From Caulobacteraceae bacterium (lineage in GTDB: Bacteria; Pseudomonadota; Alphaproteobacteria; Caulobacterales; Aquidulcibacteraceae): a stretch of DNA of 59,785 nucleotides. Position 1 is the stretch's first letter. The number at the start of each line of letters is the position of its first letter. The stretch spans positions 1 to 59,785 of the forward strand of contig WRPF01000011.1 of the NCBI GenBank assembly GCA_009773335.1. The letters are read 5' to 3'. A model generated the notes under the pieces. It was not told where the DNA came from and ran no database searches. It saw nothing but the letters and a program-made list of their open reading frames with translations. This document shows positions 19,829 through 27,651 of this stretch, piece by piece. A program made the translations under genes and the position numbers.

Positions 19829-20368
19829 ATGGCGCGCATACCGTATTTCGATCCGGCGCAGGCGCAGGGCCGCGCAAAGGAATGGTACGGGCGCCTGCCG
19901 CCGCTGAACATCTTCAGGATGCTCGGCCACTCCGGCGAAATGCTCGATGGCTTCGTGCGGCTCGGCAACCAGATTCTCGCGTTCTCGAAGCTCGATCCGG
20001 TGCTGCGCGAGATCGCCATCGTGCGCGTGGGCGTCCTGTCGAACGCGTCCTACGAGGTCTTCCAGCACGAACGCATCAGCCGTCAGGTCGGCATGGACGA
20101 CGCGAAGATCGAGGCGATCCACGAAGGTCCCGAAGCGGCGGCGTTCAACGATCTCGAGAAGATGGTGATGCGCTTCACCGATGACGTCGTGGCCAACGTG
20201 CGCGCGGGCGACGCGACATACAGGCCGCTCGCGGAAATGCTGTCGCACCGGGAAATGCAGGAGCTCACGATCACCATCGGCTACTACATGATGGTGAGCC
20301 GCTTCTTGGAGACCTTCGACGTGGACCTTGAGGACGCGCCAGTGCGGGTGAATGTGGGCGAGGGTTGA
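19829..20368 (+). CDS. Carboxymuconolactone decarboxylase-family protein
   Basis: A 179-aa helical protein of the CMD/AhpD superfamily. Features are MLGHSGEMLDGFVRLGNQIL, REIAIVRVGVLSNASYEVFQ followed by HERISRQVGM, and TITIGYYMMVSRFLETFDVD at the C-terminus. The CxxC redox pair of AhpD is missing, so a peroxidase-reductant role is unlikely; the Glu/His (YEVFQHE) of CMD-type members is present. It is 55 bp after hemW and its stop is next to the SDR start, so it may form an operon with the two genes that follow. Substrate unknown. Confidence 0.85.
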   Translation: MARIPYFDPAQAQGRAKEWYGRLPPLNIFRMLGHSGEMLDGFVRLGNQILAFSKLDPVLREIAIVRVGVLSNASYEVFQHERISRQVGMDDAKIEAIHEGPEAAAFNDLEKMVMRFTDDVVANVRAGDATYRPLAEMLSHREMQELTITIGYYMMVSRFLETFDVDLEDAPVRVNVGEG

Positions 20369-20370
20369 TC

Positions 20371-21195
20371 ATGGCCGACAGTGACGAACGCCCTCTGCCG
20401 CCGGAGTCGCGCGGCGAGGCGCCGGGCCGTGGCAGGCTCGTCGGGCGGCGCGTGCTGGTCGTCGGCGGCGGCCAGCGCACTGTCGATGCGGCGACGGACC
20501 CGGCCGGCAACGGCCGCGCGATGGCGATGCTGTTCGCGCGCGAAGGCGCGGAGGTTGCGGTGGCGGACAAGTCGATCGACGCGGCGCGCGCGACGGCGGA
20601 CCTGATCGGCGCGAAGGCGTTTCCGATCGAAGCCGACATTGCGCGACCGGAGGATGTGACGCGCATGGTGAGTGAAGCACTGGCGCGTTTCGACGGGCTC
20701 AACGCGCTGGTGCTGAACGTGGGTGTCGGCGTCGGCGCACTCGGGCTTGAAGGCGCGACCGCCGACGACTGGGATCAGACGCTCGCGGTCAATCTCCGCG
20801 GCCCGATGCTCTGCTGCAGGGCGGCGCTGCCGGTGATGTCGGAGGGCGGCGCCATCGTGTTCATTTCCTCGATCGCCGGGCTGAAGCCCGGTTCGCGCCT
20901 GCCGGCATATGACGCCTCCAAGAGCGCGCTGCATGGGCTGATGCGGCATGTGGCGATGGAGGGCGCGCGCCGCGGCGTGCGGGCGAATGTGGTCTGTCCC
21001 GGCCTGATGGATACGCCGCTTGGGCGCGCCGCGACGCAGGGACGGCCGTCACGTGGGCGCACGCCCACGCCGCTCGGCCGGCAGGGGACCGGGTGGGAGA
21101 CGGCGTACGCGGCGTTGTTCCTCATCAGTGATGAAAGCGCCTACGTGGACGGCCAGATCCTCGCCGTCGACGGCGGACTGACCGGCATTGGTTGA
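20371..21195 (+). CDS. Short-chain dehydrogenase/reductase
   Basis: A 274-aa SDR-family oxidoreductase. The start at MADSDERPLPPESR follows a TTG two codons earlier that overlaps the CMD gene. The nucleotide-binding loop is a variant (VLVVGGGQRTVDAATDPAGN rather than TGxxxGxG) with the Gly-rich turn split by an insertion. The catalytic Ser/Tyr/Lys are in IVFISSIAGL and PAYDASKSALHG, and the C-terminal VDGQILAVDGGLTGIG is typical. It directly follows the CMD gene and is probably cotranscribed. The cofactor preference and substrate are unknown. Confidence 0.9.
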   Translation: MADSDERPLPPESRGEAPGRGRLVGRRVLVVGGGQRTVDAATDPAGNGRAMAMLFAREGAEVAVADKSIDAARATADLIGAKAFPIEADIARPEDVTRMVSEALARFDGLNALVLNVGVGVGALGLEGATADDWDQTLAVNLRGPMLCCRAALPVMSEGGAIVFISSIAGLKPGSRLPAYDASKSALHGLMRHVAMEGARRGVRANVVCPGLMDTPLGRAATQGRPSRGRTPTPLGRQGTGWETAYAALFLISDESAYVDGQILAVDGGLTGIG

Positions 21196-21240
21196 CGGTC
21201 GGAGATGAGTCCTGCGCCTAAGTCCGGAACGGAGAAACAG

Positions 21241-21624
21241 ATGCTCGATTTTGCGACCTTCGAACGCGCGGTCACGCCCAACGCCTATCTGGTCTGCACG
21301 GCCGAGATCTGCCGCGCGACGCATGCGGACTCACCTTCGCCCGTGTTCGAAGCGAGTGTTGCGAAGGTGCGTGACGTGCTCACCGGGCTGGTCCGGAATG
21401 TGAGCGTCGTCGAGGACGGGCAGGGCGTGCACGCAAAGTACGTCGCCACGACGCCGCTGATGCGGTTCAAGGATGACGTGGATGTCCTGATCATGCCGCT
21501 CGGCGAGAACCGTTCGACCATCGCGATCTATTCGCGCTCGCGCGTGGGCTACAGCGACCTTGGCGCCAACGCCCGTCGCGTGCGCAAGCTGTTGGCCGAT
21601 CTCGAAGCGCGACTAAGAACCTAA
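21241..21624 (+). CDS. DUF1499-family protein
   Basis: A 127-aa protein starting [20 protein letters not shown], with GGAG 9 nt upstream; an ATG 12 codons earlier lacks spacing for its own site. The conserved central and C-terminal parts of DUF1499 are visible ([20 protein letters not shown] then [20 protein letters not shown]). The family is widespread in proteobacteria, with no established function. It ends convergently with the lpoA-like gene, overlapping it by 4 nt. Confidence 0.82.
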   Translation: MLDFATFERAVTPNAYLVCTAEICRATHADSPSPVFEASVAKVRDVLTGLVRNVSVVEDGQGVHAKYVATTPLMRFKDDVDVLIMPLGENRSTIAIYSRSRVGYSDLGANARRVRKLLADLEARLRT

Positions 21625-22811
21625 TTCACCCGCAGCGTGCGCGGGGCGGGGTCGATCGCGGTCGGGCCTTGCTGGCGCAGTTCGAGGATCGCGAGGCCAC
21701 GCTCGATCGAGCCGTCCTGGCGGAACCGGAAGAGGCCGTCCGCGCCGGCGAAGCCAATGGGCCGTTCCAGCGAAGCGCGGCTGATGGCGTCTTGGCGGCC
21801 GGCCTGAGCCGCCTGCACCGCAAGCATCACGGCGTCGTAGCCGAGGCTCGCGATGCGCGAGGGCGGGCGATTGTAGGCGGCGCGGAAGCGTTGCTCGAAA
21901 TCGGCGCGCAGCGCCGGATCGGGCGAGGCATACCAGCCGCCGGCGAGCGTCGGTTCGCGTTGCGCGTCGCCGCCGGCCCAGGCGCCGGTGCCGAGCAGTT
22001 TCACCTGTCCCATGTTCACGCCGCCGATAAGCAGGGCGGGGCCCGTCGCGCGCAGCACGGAGCCGCTTTCGGCGATGAGGATCGCTTGCACGGGCGTGCG
22101 CTTCAGCTGTGTGGCGAGCGTGCGTGCAGCGGCCGCCGCTTCGCGATCGCCGCGCTGGTAGAACTGCGTCAGGCCGACAACGCCGCCGCGCGCTTCCGCT
22201 TCTGCGCGTAGCGCCGCCTCGACGCGGCGACCGTAATCGTTTTCCGGCGCCAGCAGCGCGTAGCTGCGCAGGCCCTTCGACACCGCGTAGTCAACCACGC
22301 GCCGCACATCTTCTTCCAGCGGCAGCGAGAGAATGTAGACGCCGTTGCCGGCGATGGTGCGGTCCGAGGAGAAGCCGATGACCGGCACGTTGCGTTCCCG
22401 CGCCGCGCCCGCGGCGCCCGCCACGGTATCGCGTTCGATGGGACCGAGGATCACATCTGCGCCGTCGCGCAGGAGGAGGCGGGTGTTGGCTGCGGCTTCC
22501 GCGGCGCTCGATCCGCTGTCGCGGGGGATGAGCAGCGTCGTCTGGTCCCCGTAGGTGAAGACCGCGAGTTCGGCCGCCTGATAGAGCGCGCCCGCTTCCG
22601 CAGGGCGGCTGGCGAACGGCAGCAGCAGGCCGATGCGGACAATGCTGCGTCCGGCCATGAAGGGCGGGGTGATGCCGTCGCGGCCGAGGATCACCGGCGC
22701 GGCTGGCGTCGCAACCTGCCCGGGCGGGGCGGCGATCTGCCCGGACGGCGTGGTTCCGGTGCTGCCGCAGCTGGCCAGGGCGAGGCCGAACGCAAGAATC
22801 CCGGCCCGCAT
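21621..22811 (-). CDS. LpoA-like penicillin-binding protein activator lipoprotein
   Basis: A 396-aa lipoprotein starting [19 protein letters not shown], where the lipobox is LASC. The mature part is a type-1 periplasmic-binding fold as in the LpoA C-terminal domain: [40 protein letters not shown] and [20 protein letters not shown]. In E. coli LpoA activates PBP1A from the outer membrane; in alphaproteobacteria such proteins lack the N-terminal TPR, as here. Another ATG at 22883 would add 24 residues and put this start opposite the rsmI start within one CATG; the shorter form gives the better signal. The rsmI neighbour matches the E. coli layout, but direct PBP partnership is inferred. Confidence 0.75.
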   Translation of the reverse strand: MRAGILAFGLALASCGSTGTTPSGQIAAPPGQVATPAAPVILGRDGITPPFMAGRSIVRIGLLLPFASRPAEAGALYQAAELAVFTYGDQTTLLIPRDSGSSAAEAAANTRLLLRDGADVILGPIERDTVAGAAGAARERNVPVIGFSSDRTIAGNGVYILSLPLEEDVRRVVDYAVSKGLRSYALLAPENDYGRRVEAALRAEAEARGGVVGLTQFYQRGDREAAAAARTLATQLKRTPVQAILIAESGSVLRATGPALLIGGVNMGQVKLLGTGAWAGGDAQREPTLAGGWYASPDPALRADFEQRFRAAYNRPPSRIASLGYDAVMLAVQAAQAGRQDAISRASLERPIGFAGADGLFRFRQDGSIERGLAILELRQQGPTAIDPAPRTLRVN

Positions 22812-22881
22812 CCAATGAGAGGCCTTGCGGGCGTCGATGCTTTGCGCGCGTTGATCGCACACCACAGATGCGTTGAGGCTC

Positions 22882-23793
22882 ATGTCCCGTCCGAATGATA
22901 CCGACCCGAAGGGCCGCGACCCTAGTGGGGTGACCGCCTCCAGTCCATCGCCGGCCAGTGCATCATTGGAAGGGGGCCTTTATGTGGTCGCGACCCCGAT
23001 CGGGAACCTGCGCGACGTGACGCTGCGGGCGCTCGACGTGCTGGGGGCGGCCGATCTCGTGCTTGCGGAGGACACGCGGGTCGCGCGCAAGCTCCTCGAT
23101 GCGTTCAGCCTGTCGCCGACGGTGACCAGTTACCATGAGCACAACGCCCAGGCGGCGCGCCCCGGCGTGCTGGCGGCGCTGGCGGCGGGCAAGGTTGTGG
23201 CGCTGATCAGCGACGCGGGCACGCCGCTGATTTCCGATCCCGGCTACAAACTCGTGCGTGACGCCGTCGCGGCGGGGCATCGGGTGTTTCCGATACCGGG
23301 CGCCTCGGCGCTGCTGGCGGGACTGGTGGTCGCGGGACTGCCGACGGACCGTTTTCTGTTCGCGGGCTTTCCGCCGTCCAAGACCGGCGCGCGGGCGGCA
23401 TTCTTCGACGAACTGGCCGATACGCAGGCGACGCTGGTGTTCTACGAATCCGGGCCGCGCCTGAAGGCGAGCCTTGAAGCCATGTGCGCGGCGTTCGGCG
23501 ACCGCGAGGCGGCGGTGGGGCGCGAACTCACCAAGTTTTTCGAGGAAGTGCGCCGCGAGCGGTTGTCCGCGCTCGCCGCCGCCATCGACGCGCCGCCGAA
23601 GGGCGAGATCGTCGTCATCGTGGCGCCGCCGGACGAGGCGCCGCCGGCGGATGCGGCTGCCCTCGATGCGGCGCTTCGGAGATTCCTGCGGTCGCATCCG
23701 GTGAAGGAAGCAGCGCGACTCGCGGCCGAAGAGACCGGCGCCATGCGTCGCGAGGCCTATGCGCGCGCGCTGATCCTGAAGGACGAGCCGTGA
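22882..23793 (+). CDS. rsmI: 16S rRNA 2'-O-methyltransferase RsmI
   Basis: Methylates the 2'-O of C1402 in 16S rRNA using SAM. The protein is 303 aa. The RsmI core reads GGLYVVATPIGNLRDVTLRA, DLVLAEDTRVARKLLDAFSL and ALISDAGTPLISDPGYKLVR, with PIPGASALLAGLVVAGLPTD and FAGFPPSKTGARAAFF following. A 35-residue N-terminal extension precedes the usual start near GGLYVV. The start codon used is ATG 22882, with GAGG just upstream; a TTG 3 codons earlier is possible. It is divergent from the lpoA-like gene and its stop overlaps the yraN GTG. Confidence 0.95.
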   Translation: MSRPNDTDPKGRDPSGVTASSPSPASASLEGGLYVVATPIGNLRDVTLRALDVLGAADLVLAEDTRVARKLLDAFSLSPTVTSYHEHNAQAARPGVLAALAAGKVVALISDAGTPLISDPGYKLVRDAVAAGHRVFPIPGASALLAGLVVAGLPTDRFLFAGFPPSKTGARAAFFDELADTQATLVFYESGPRLKASLEAMCAAFGDREAAVGRELTKFFEEVRRERLSALAAAIDAPPKGEIVVIVAPPDEAPPADAAALDAALRRFLRSHPVKEAARLAAEETGAMRREAYARALILKDEP

Positions 23794-24155
23794 GGGACCG
23801 CCGCAAGGCGGAGCGGCGCGGCCGCAGCGCCGAACTCTTCGCCGCGATGTGGCTGATGGCGAAAGGCTACCGGATTCTCGCACATCGCGCCCGCACGCCA
23901 TTCGGCGAGGTGGATCTTGCGGCGCTGAAAGGGCGCACGCTGGCGATCGTCGAGGTTAAGGCGCGCGCCACGCGGCTTGCGGCGCTGGAGTCCGTCGGCT
24001 TGCGCCAGCGCGAGCGGATCGCGCGTGCAGGGCTCTCGCTGGCCAAGCGAATGCGACTCGACGGGGCCTCGGTGCGGCTCGATCTGGTGATCGTGCGGCC
24101 ATGGGTCTGGCCCGAGCATGTGCGCGATGCGTGGCAGGCGGACACAATCCGTTAG
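23790..24155 (+). CDS. yraN: UPF0102 family protein YraN
   Basis: A 121-aa protein with a predicted Holliday-junction-resolvase-like nuclease fold and no proven role. Recognised from AERRGRSAELFAAMWLMAKG, YRILAHRARTPFGEVDLAAL and TLAIVEVKARATRLAALESV, which give the conserved Glu, Asp and E-x-K residues of the fold. It starts at a GTG overlapping the rsmI stop by 4 nt. The rsmI-yraN order is conserved from alpha- to gammaproteobacteria. No ATG exists close to the start, so ATG-only calling would extend it wrongly into rsmI. Confidence 0.93.
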   Translation: MRDRRKAERRGRSAELFAAMWLMAKGYRILAHRARTPFGEVDLAALKGRTLAIVEVKARATRLAALESVGLRQRERIARAGLSLAKRMRLDGASVRLDLVIVRPWVWPEHVRDAWQADTIR

Positions 24156-24221
24156 CCATACAGGTTAAGCGGCGATTTACCTGAATAGGGCAGGCTCCAG
24201 GCTTAACCACCGGAGCGTTCC

Positions 24222-24893
24222 ATGCGCACGCCTCTTCTCATTCTGGTCGCGGCCGGCGCCTGTGCGCTGCAGACCGGTTGCGCAGCCGTGAGCGCCGTCG
24301 GCGGCGCGACGATCGGCATGGCCACGAACCAGGACCGCACAGTCGGGCAAAACATCGACGACTCGGCCAGCGCCGCTACAGTCAGGACCCGGTTGCTCGC
24401 GCTCGATCGCGCGTCCTACATGCGTGTGAACGTCCAGGTCGCCGAGGGCCAGTTGCTGCTGTCCGGCATGGTGCCGACGAACGATCACAAGGCGATGGCC
24501 GAGCGCATCGCCTGGGGCGTGCGCAGCGTCGAATCCGTGTCCAACCAGCTTGAAGTCGGCCGCAACGCCGGACTGATCCGCACCGGCCTCGATACCTTCA
24601 TCGCGACCGAAATTCGCACGAAGCTGCTCTCCGATGCGCAGGTCAAGGGCGTCAACTACAACATCGAGGTCGAGCGTGGCGTGGTCTATCTGATGGGCGT
24701 GGCCCGCAGCGACAACGAACTCCAGCGCGCCGCCGAGACGGCGAGCACGGTGCGCGGCGTGGAGCGGGTCGTGTCATTTGTCGTCGTGCGTTCGACGGAC
24801 CCGGCCGTTCGCCAATCAGCGGCGCGCAACCCCGATGCTCCGGTTCCGGATACTGCGACTGCAGGCGCGCCGATCATCTCCGCCAATAACTAG
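24222..24893 (+). CDS. DolP-like lipoprotein with two BON domains
   Basis: A 223-aa outer-membrane lipoprotein candidate: the signal ends LQTGCAAVSA with lipobox QTGC. Two BON domains follow. Domain 1 starts near residue 45 (TVRTRLLALDRASYMRVNVQ) and domain 2 near 125 (IATEIRTKLLSDAQVKGVNY), each with the family's hydrophobic GxV/GxxxS turns. This is the layout of E. coli DolP (YraP), which helps outer-membrane integrity and lies next to yraN there as here. The C-terminus is Pro/Ala-rich. A repeat-like hairpin at 24905-24965 follows the stop. Confidence 0.85.
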   Translation: MRTPLLILVAAGACALQTGCAAVSAVGGATIGMATNQDRTVGQNIDDSASAATVRTRLLALDRASYMRVNVQVAEGQLLLSGMVPTNDHKAMAERIAWGVRSVESVSNQLEVGRNAGLIRTGLDTFIATEIRTKLLSDAQVKGVNYNIEVERGVVYLMGVARSDNELQRAAETASTVRGVERVVSFVVVRSTDPAVRQSAARNPDAPVPDTATAGAPIISANN

Positions 24894-24904
24894 ACTCACG
24901 GGCG

Positions 24905-24965
24905 GCGAGCAGGACCGCCGGCGTCCGGTTGCGCCATGTCAAACGCCGGCGTTGTGAACGCCGGC
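24905..24965. repeat. Partial copy of the AGGACCGC nested-palindrome repeat
   Basis: The block begins GCGAGCAGGACCGC, the same outer module as the complete copies at 44406, 59368 and 59496. The inner sequence is degenerate, and the second AGGACC arm is missing. A 9-bp hairpin (GCCGGCGTT, loop GTG, AACGCCGGC) at the end could terminate the BON gene transcript. Confidence 0.5.
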
Positions 24966-25010
24966 AAACCGACGCAGGATCAGGGCGGCGGCGGATTGCG
25001 GGAGAGGCAC

Positions 25011-25295
25011 ATGTCGGAAGCCGGTGACAACGTCCTGCGGCAGTGCGCGAAGGACTTGCGTGCGGCGGGCTTCACCTGTCTCGCCGACGAGATCGAATAC
25101 GGCGCGCTGTCGGCCGTGGAGCCGACCGAGCCGCTGTTCGTGCTGTGCGGGCGGGACCGCCTCGCGCCGCAGGCCATCAAGGGCTGGATCGATCTCGCGC
25201 GCCTGTCGAACGTCCCCGACCATAAACTCGAATCCGCGCACCTCGCCATCGAGGCGTTCGAGCGCTGGCCGGGCGCGCGCCATTACCCGGACTAA
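25011..25295 (+). CDS. Hypothetical small protein
   Basis: A 94-residue soluble, acidic protein. It begins MSEAGDNVLRQCAKDLRAAG, with GGGAGAGG 4-11 nt upstream; a longer open frame running back to the preceding hairpin was rejected on this ground. It contains an alpha-helical N-terminal half, then VEPTEPLFVLCGRDRLAPQA and a helical WIDLARLSNVPDHKLESAHL. No family was recognised. It stands alone between the BON gene and a palindromic repeat, and codon use looks like that of the neighbours. Confidence 0.6.
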   Translation: MSEAGDNVLRQCAKDLRAAGFTCLADEIEYGALSAVEPTEPLFVLCGRDRLAPQAIKGWIDLARLSNVPDHKLESAHLAIEAFERWPGARHYPD

Positions 25296-25297
25296 CC

Positions 25298-25400
25298 AGA
25301 GCGTTTTCCGACGAAGTGAATGCCGGTTCGTCGCCAGAAAACGCGTTCACACAAGAAACTGGAGACCCGATCCGATTCAATCGGATCGGGAAAGGCTCTA
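25298..25400. repeat. Two-hairpin intergenic palindromic repeat (RIME/REP-like)
   Basis: A 103-bp element bounded by AGAGCG and GGCTCT. Hairpin 1 pairs GCGTTTTC with GAAAACGC around an inner CGACGAA/TTCGTCG. Hairpin 2 is a perfect 12-bp stem CCCGATCCGATT / AATCGGATCGGG with a 1-nt centre. The layout resembles mosaic repeats common in Rhizobiales intergenic DNA. It ends on the TAG of the next minus-strand gene and can serve as a terminator for both sides. Confidence 0.75.
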
Positions 25401-26066
25401 GTTTGCCGGCGATTCCGTCGACTTGATCGTCGAGGGGTCGAAGATCTGCGCACCGGCGTCCCACGAAACCGAGACGACCTTGGCAGGGTCGTCTTTCAGC
25501 GCTTCGAACGTGATGTCGCCCGTGTATTGTACGCCGAGCGCGCCGCACGGCGGCGGCATCGGCGCGCCGGTCCTGCGCGCCGCTTCCCAGCGGGTCTTCA
25601 CGTCGCCGGTCGGCGCCCAGATGTAGCGCACGCGACCATCGGCCGGCCGCGGATTTGCGGCGCCCGCCGGCGCCAGCGTGCACGATCCGCCGTCGAGCGC
25701 CGGCGACAGCGCGGCGATGGCTGGAACAATCACCTCGATCGGTTCGTCGGGCTCCTTGGCGAATATCTGGATGACCGCCTGACGGGTCGGGTGACCGCCC
25801 CCATCGGTGGATTCGATCGCGAAACCCGGCATGCCCTCGTCAACCACAAGCCGCAGGCTGCTTTTCTCCGGCCCGCACGCAAAGCTGTGGACCGCCAACC
25901 CCACGCCGGAGACTTCACCCCATGTGCACCCGTCGAACGCCTCGGCCATTTCCGGACGCGGCCGGACTGGCGCCGCCACGGCATCCTGCTCGCGAGGCGA
26001 TGCGGGCGCGCAGCCCGCCGCCGCCAGCATTGCGAGCCCGATAGCCAACGCCCAACGATGCAACAT
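25398..26066 (-). CDS. Putative lipoprotein of unknown function
   Basis: A 222-aa protein with lipoprotein signal MLHRWALAIGLAMLAAAGCA (lipobox AAGC). The mature part contains four cysteines (DGCTWGE, FACGPE, GSCTLAP, PPCGAL) and no recognisable domain. It shares no clear similarity with the neighbouring lipoprotein, although both are on the same strand with 31 bp between them and could form a transcript. The start is preceded by CAGGAG. The stop lies at the end of the palindromic repeat. Confidence 0.7.
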   Translation of the reverse strand: MLHRWALAIGLAMLAAAGCAPASPREQDAVAAPVRPRPEMAEAFDGCTWGEVSGVGLAVHSFACGPEKSSLRLVVDEGMPGFAIESTDGGGHPTRQAVIQIFAKEPDEPIEVIVPAIAALSPALDGGSCTLAPAGAANPRPADGRVRYIWAPTGDVKTRWEAARRTGAPMPPPCGALGVQYTGDITFEALKDDPAKVVSVSWDAGAQIFDPSTIKSTESPAN

Positions 26067-26097
26067 GTGTGTCCGGACTCCTGATGTGCGTCCGCTA

Positions 26098-26697
26098 CTA
26101 CTGCGCCGCGAGCTTGATGGATGTGACCCGGTTCACAGTGCCGGTCACGTAGTAGCCGGTCACCTGCTTTCCGTTGGCGGCGACGATCTCGGGCGTGATG
26201 AAATAGTCGAAGGCGTGCTTCACGCCCTGCGCGTCGGCGATTTCGATCGTGTCGGGCAGGTCGCCTGCGGTCGGCGTCGCCGCGCCGCCCAGCGTTCCCG
26301 TGACCACGGTCCATGCGGGATCGTCCGACTTCGGCGCCGCCGTGCCGAGGAGCGAGTGTCCTTCCGCCCGGATATCGACCAGCGACGGCTCGTCCTTGCT
26401 CGCGTAGCCGAGCGTCACGGCCTTGCCGGCCAGCGACGCCGGCTCGACGCCGCCGAGATCGGCCTCCTCGGCGTTCAGCAGGAGCTCAAGCGGCGCCGGC
26501 TGGCCGGGAACCGTCGCCGTCACGGCGAACATGGGATAGCCGGCGTCCGTCACGGCGGTGATCGTCGCGGCGGTGCTCGCCTGGCCCGCGACGGCCGCGA
26601 CCGTCGCTTCGTCGGTCTTCGCGGTGGGCGCGGGCTGGCAGGCCGAGAGCAGCAGTGTTGCGGCCGCGACGCCGGCGAAGAGGGATTTCATGGTCAT
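26098..26697 (-). CDS. Putative lipoprotein of unknown function
   Basis: A 199-aa protein; signal KSLFAGVAAATLLLSACQPA has lipobox LSAC. The mature part is Thr/Ala-rich, mostly beta-strand-like (AVTLGYASKDEPSLVDIRAE, ITAVTDAGYPMFAVTATVPG, KQVTGYYVTGTVNRVTSIKL), with no family recognised. A second ATG two codons downstream (26691) is an equally possible start. The promoter side, 26698-26811, is relatively short because the IS1595 element starts at 26812. Confidence 0.7.
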   Translation of the reverse strand: MTMKSLFAGVAAATLLLSACQPAPTAKTDEATVAAVAGQASTAATITAVTDAGYPMFAVTATVPGQPAPLELLLNAEEADLGGVEPASLAGKAVTLGYASKDEPSLVDIRAEGHSLLGTAAPKSDDPAWTVVTGTLGGAATPTAGDLPDTIEIADAQGVKHAFDYFITPEIVAANGKQVTGYYVTGTVNRVTSIKLAAQ

Positions 26698-26803
26698 GTC
26701 GAATCCATCCGGAACGGACGAAGCCTGCCGCGGCGTCGCATCGAGTCGCCATCGATAACCTCTCGATTACAGCACGGCAATTTTCCATTCGGACAGCTAG
26801 ACG

Positions 26804-26811
26804 CCGTTCTG
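26804..26811. repeat. Left target-site duplication of the IS1595 element (CCGTTCTG)
   Basis: The 8 bp CCGTTCTG immediately precede the left terminal repeat and recur directly after the right one at 28588-28595. An 8-bp duplication is the length known for the IS1595 family. Confidence 0.9.
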
Positions 26812-26892
26812 CGGATATATCCCCGTTGAACATGTACACAGAAAACGCTACTAAATCTGCTCAGACGCTCCCATACATGTCAGTGGGGGACT

Positions 26893-27210
26893 ATGTTGAG
26901 CGACATGAGCGACGCATTTCCGGTACAGGATCAGCTTTCCGACTTCGAGCACAACGAGGTCGGCAAAAAGTTGGTCGAGAAGGGCTACACAAGCTTAACC
27001 TGCGAGGTTTGCGGTCAAAGCAACACTTGGGTGTTGAGCCGTCTGGTTGTCTCGCCGGTGGCAATGCAGCGTGCAGATATCGTGACGAAGATTGGTGGCT
27101 TTCACTTTGGCGGCAGCACTATGCCGTCGTCGCCACTTCTTTGCACAAACTGCGGAAACACCAAGCTCATCAACCTTGTTGTGCTCGGCATAAGGTCTCC
27201 CAATGGTTGA
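26893..27210 (+). CDS. Passenger gene 1: small double-CxxC zinc-ribbon protein
   Basis: A 105-aa protein inside the IS1595 element. It carries two CxxC pairs, CEVCGQSN and CTNCGNTK, separated by about 50 residues containing VVSPVAMQRADIVTKIGGFH. The tail LINLVVLGIRS is hydrophobic. The organisation (zinc knuckle, glycine-rich segment, second CxxC, hydrophobic tail) resembles small proteins seen on genomic islands; function unknown. GGGGGA lies 3 nt before the ATG; a second ATG four codons on is possible. The gene is followed, with an 8-nt overlap, by the membrane-protein gene. Confidence 0.82.
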   Translation: MLSDMSDAFPVQDQLSDFEHNEVGKKLVEKGYTSLTCEVCGQSNTWVLSRLVVSPVAMQRADIVTKIGGFHFGGSTMPSSPLLCTNCGNTKLINLVVLGIRSPNG

Positions 27211-27601
27211 CCCCGTTCCGCTTCGGCCTGGAGATGGCGAGGGGATCGCGGAGGGTGGCGGTGACGCGGCGCCTCCGGCTCCGCCTGAGCGGCCTCCGAT
27301 TACTGGCGGCGGCGGAGGTGGGGACATGAACCGCCCCGCCACTCACCGCGACCTCCAGCACATGCACAACTGGCTTCGGGTCGAGATGGCGTTGCAGACG
27401 CTCGTAGTGCTCGGCGTTCTGATAACGGTCTACTTTGGAACCGTGGCGTCGAACCAAGCTAGCGGTTCATTGGGAATGTCACTCGGTCAGTCAATCGAAC
27501 AGTCGCGCGCGGCCTTTCGTGAAGACATGGTGCGCGAGCTAGATCGCCGCGAAGCTGTTCGGCGCGAACAAGAGGCGGCGCAGCGTGCAAAATCCAAGTA
27601 A
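27203..27601 (+). CDS. Passenger gene 2: membrane-anchored coiled-coil protein
   Basis: A 132-aa protein overlapping the zinc-ribbon gene by 8 nt, so probably translationally coupled. The N-terminus is Pro/Gly-rich (LRPGDGEGIAEGGGDAAPPA). A single TM segment, ALQTLVVLGVLITVYFGTVA, follows near residues 63-83. The C-terminal 50 residues, rich in Glu, Arg and Ala (REDMVRELDRREAVRREQEA), should form a coiled coil. No family is recognised. Because it lies inside the transposon it may act with the zinc-ribbon protein. Confidence 0.75.
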   Translation: MVDPVPLRPGDGEGIAEGGGDAAPPAPPERPPITGGGGGGDMNRPATHRDLQHMHNWLRVEMALQTLVVLGVLITVYFGTVASNQASGSLGMSLGQSIEQSRAAFREDMVRELDRREAVRREQEAAQRAKSK

Positions 27602-27651
27602 TCTAGAGCGTTTCGACCATCTACTCTTCGCCATGGCGACCAAGCCCCCGA

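Noticed and set aside
27598-27615. AGAGCGTTT at 27604 as a second copy of the 25298 repeat
   Set aside because: Only about 9 bp match and there is no palindrome around it; it is inside the transposon and likely chance.
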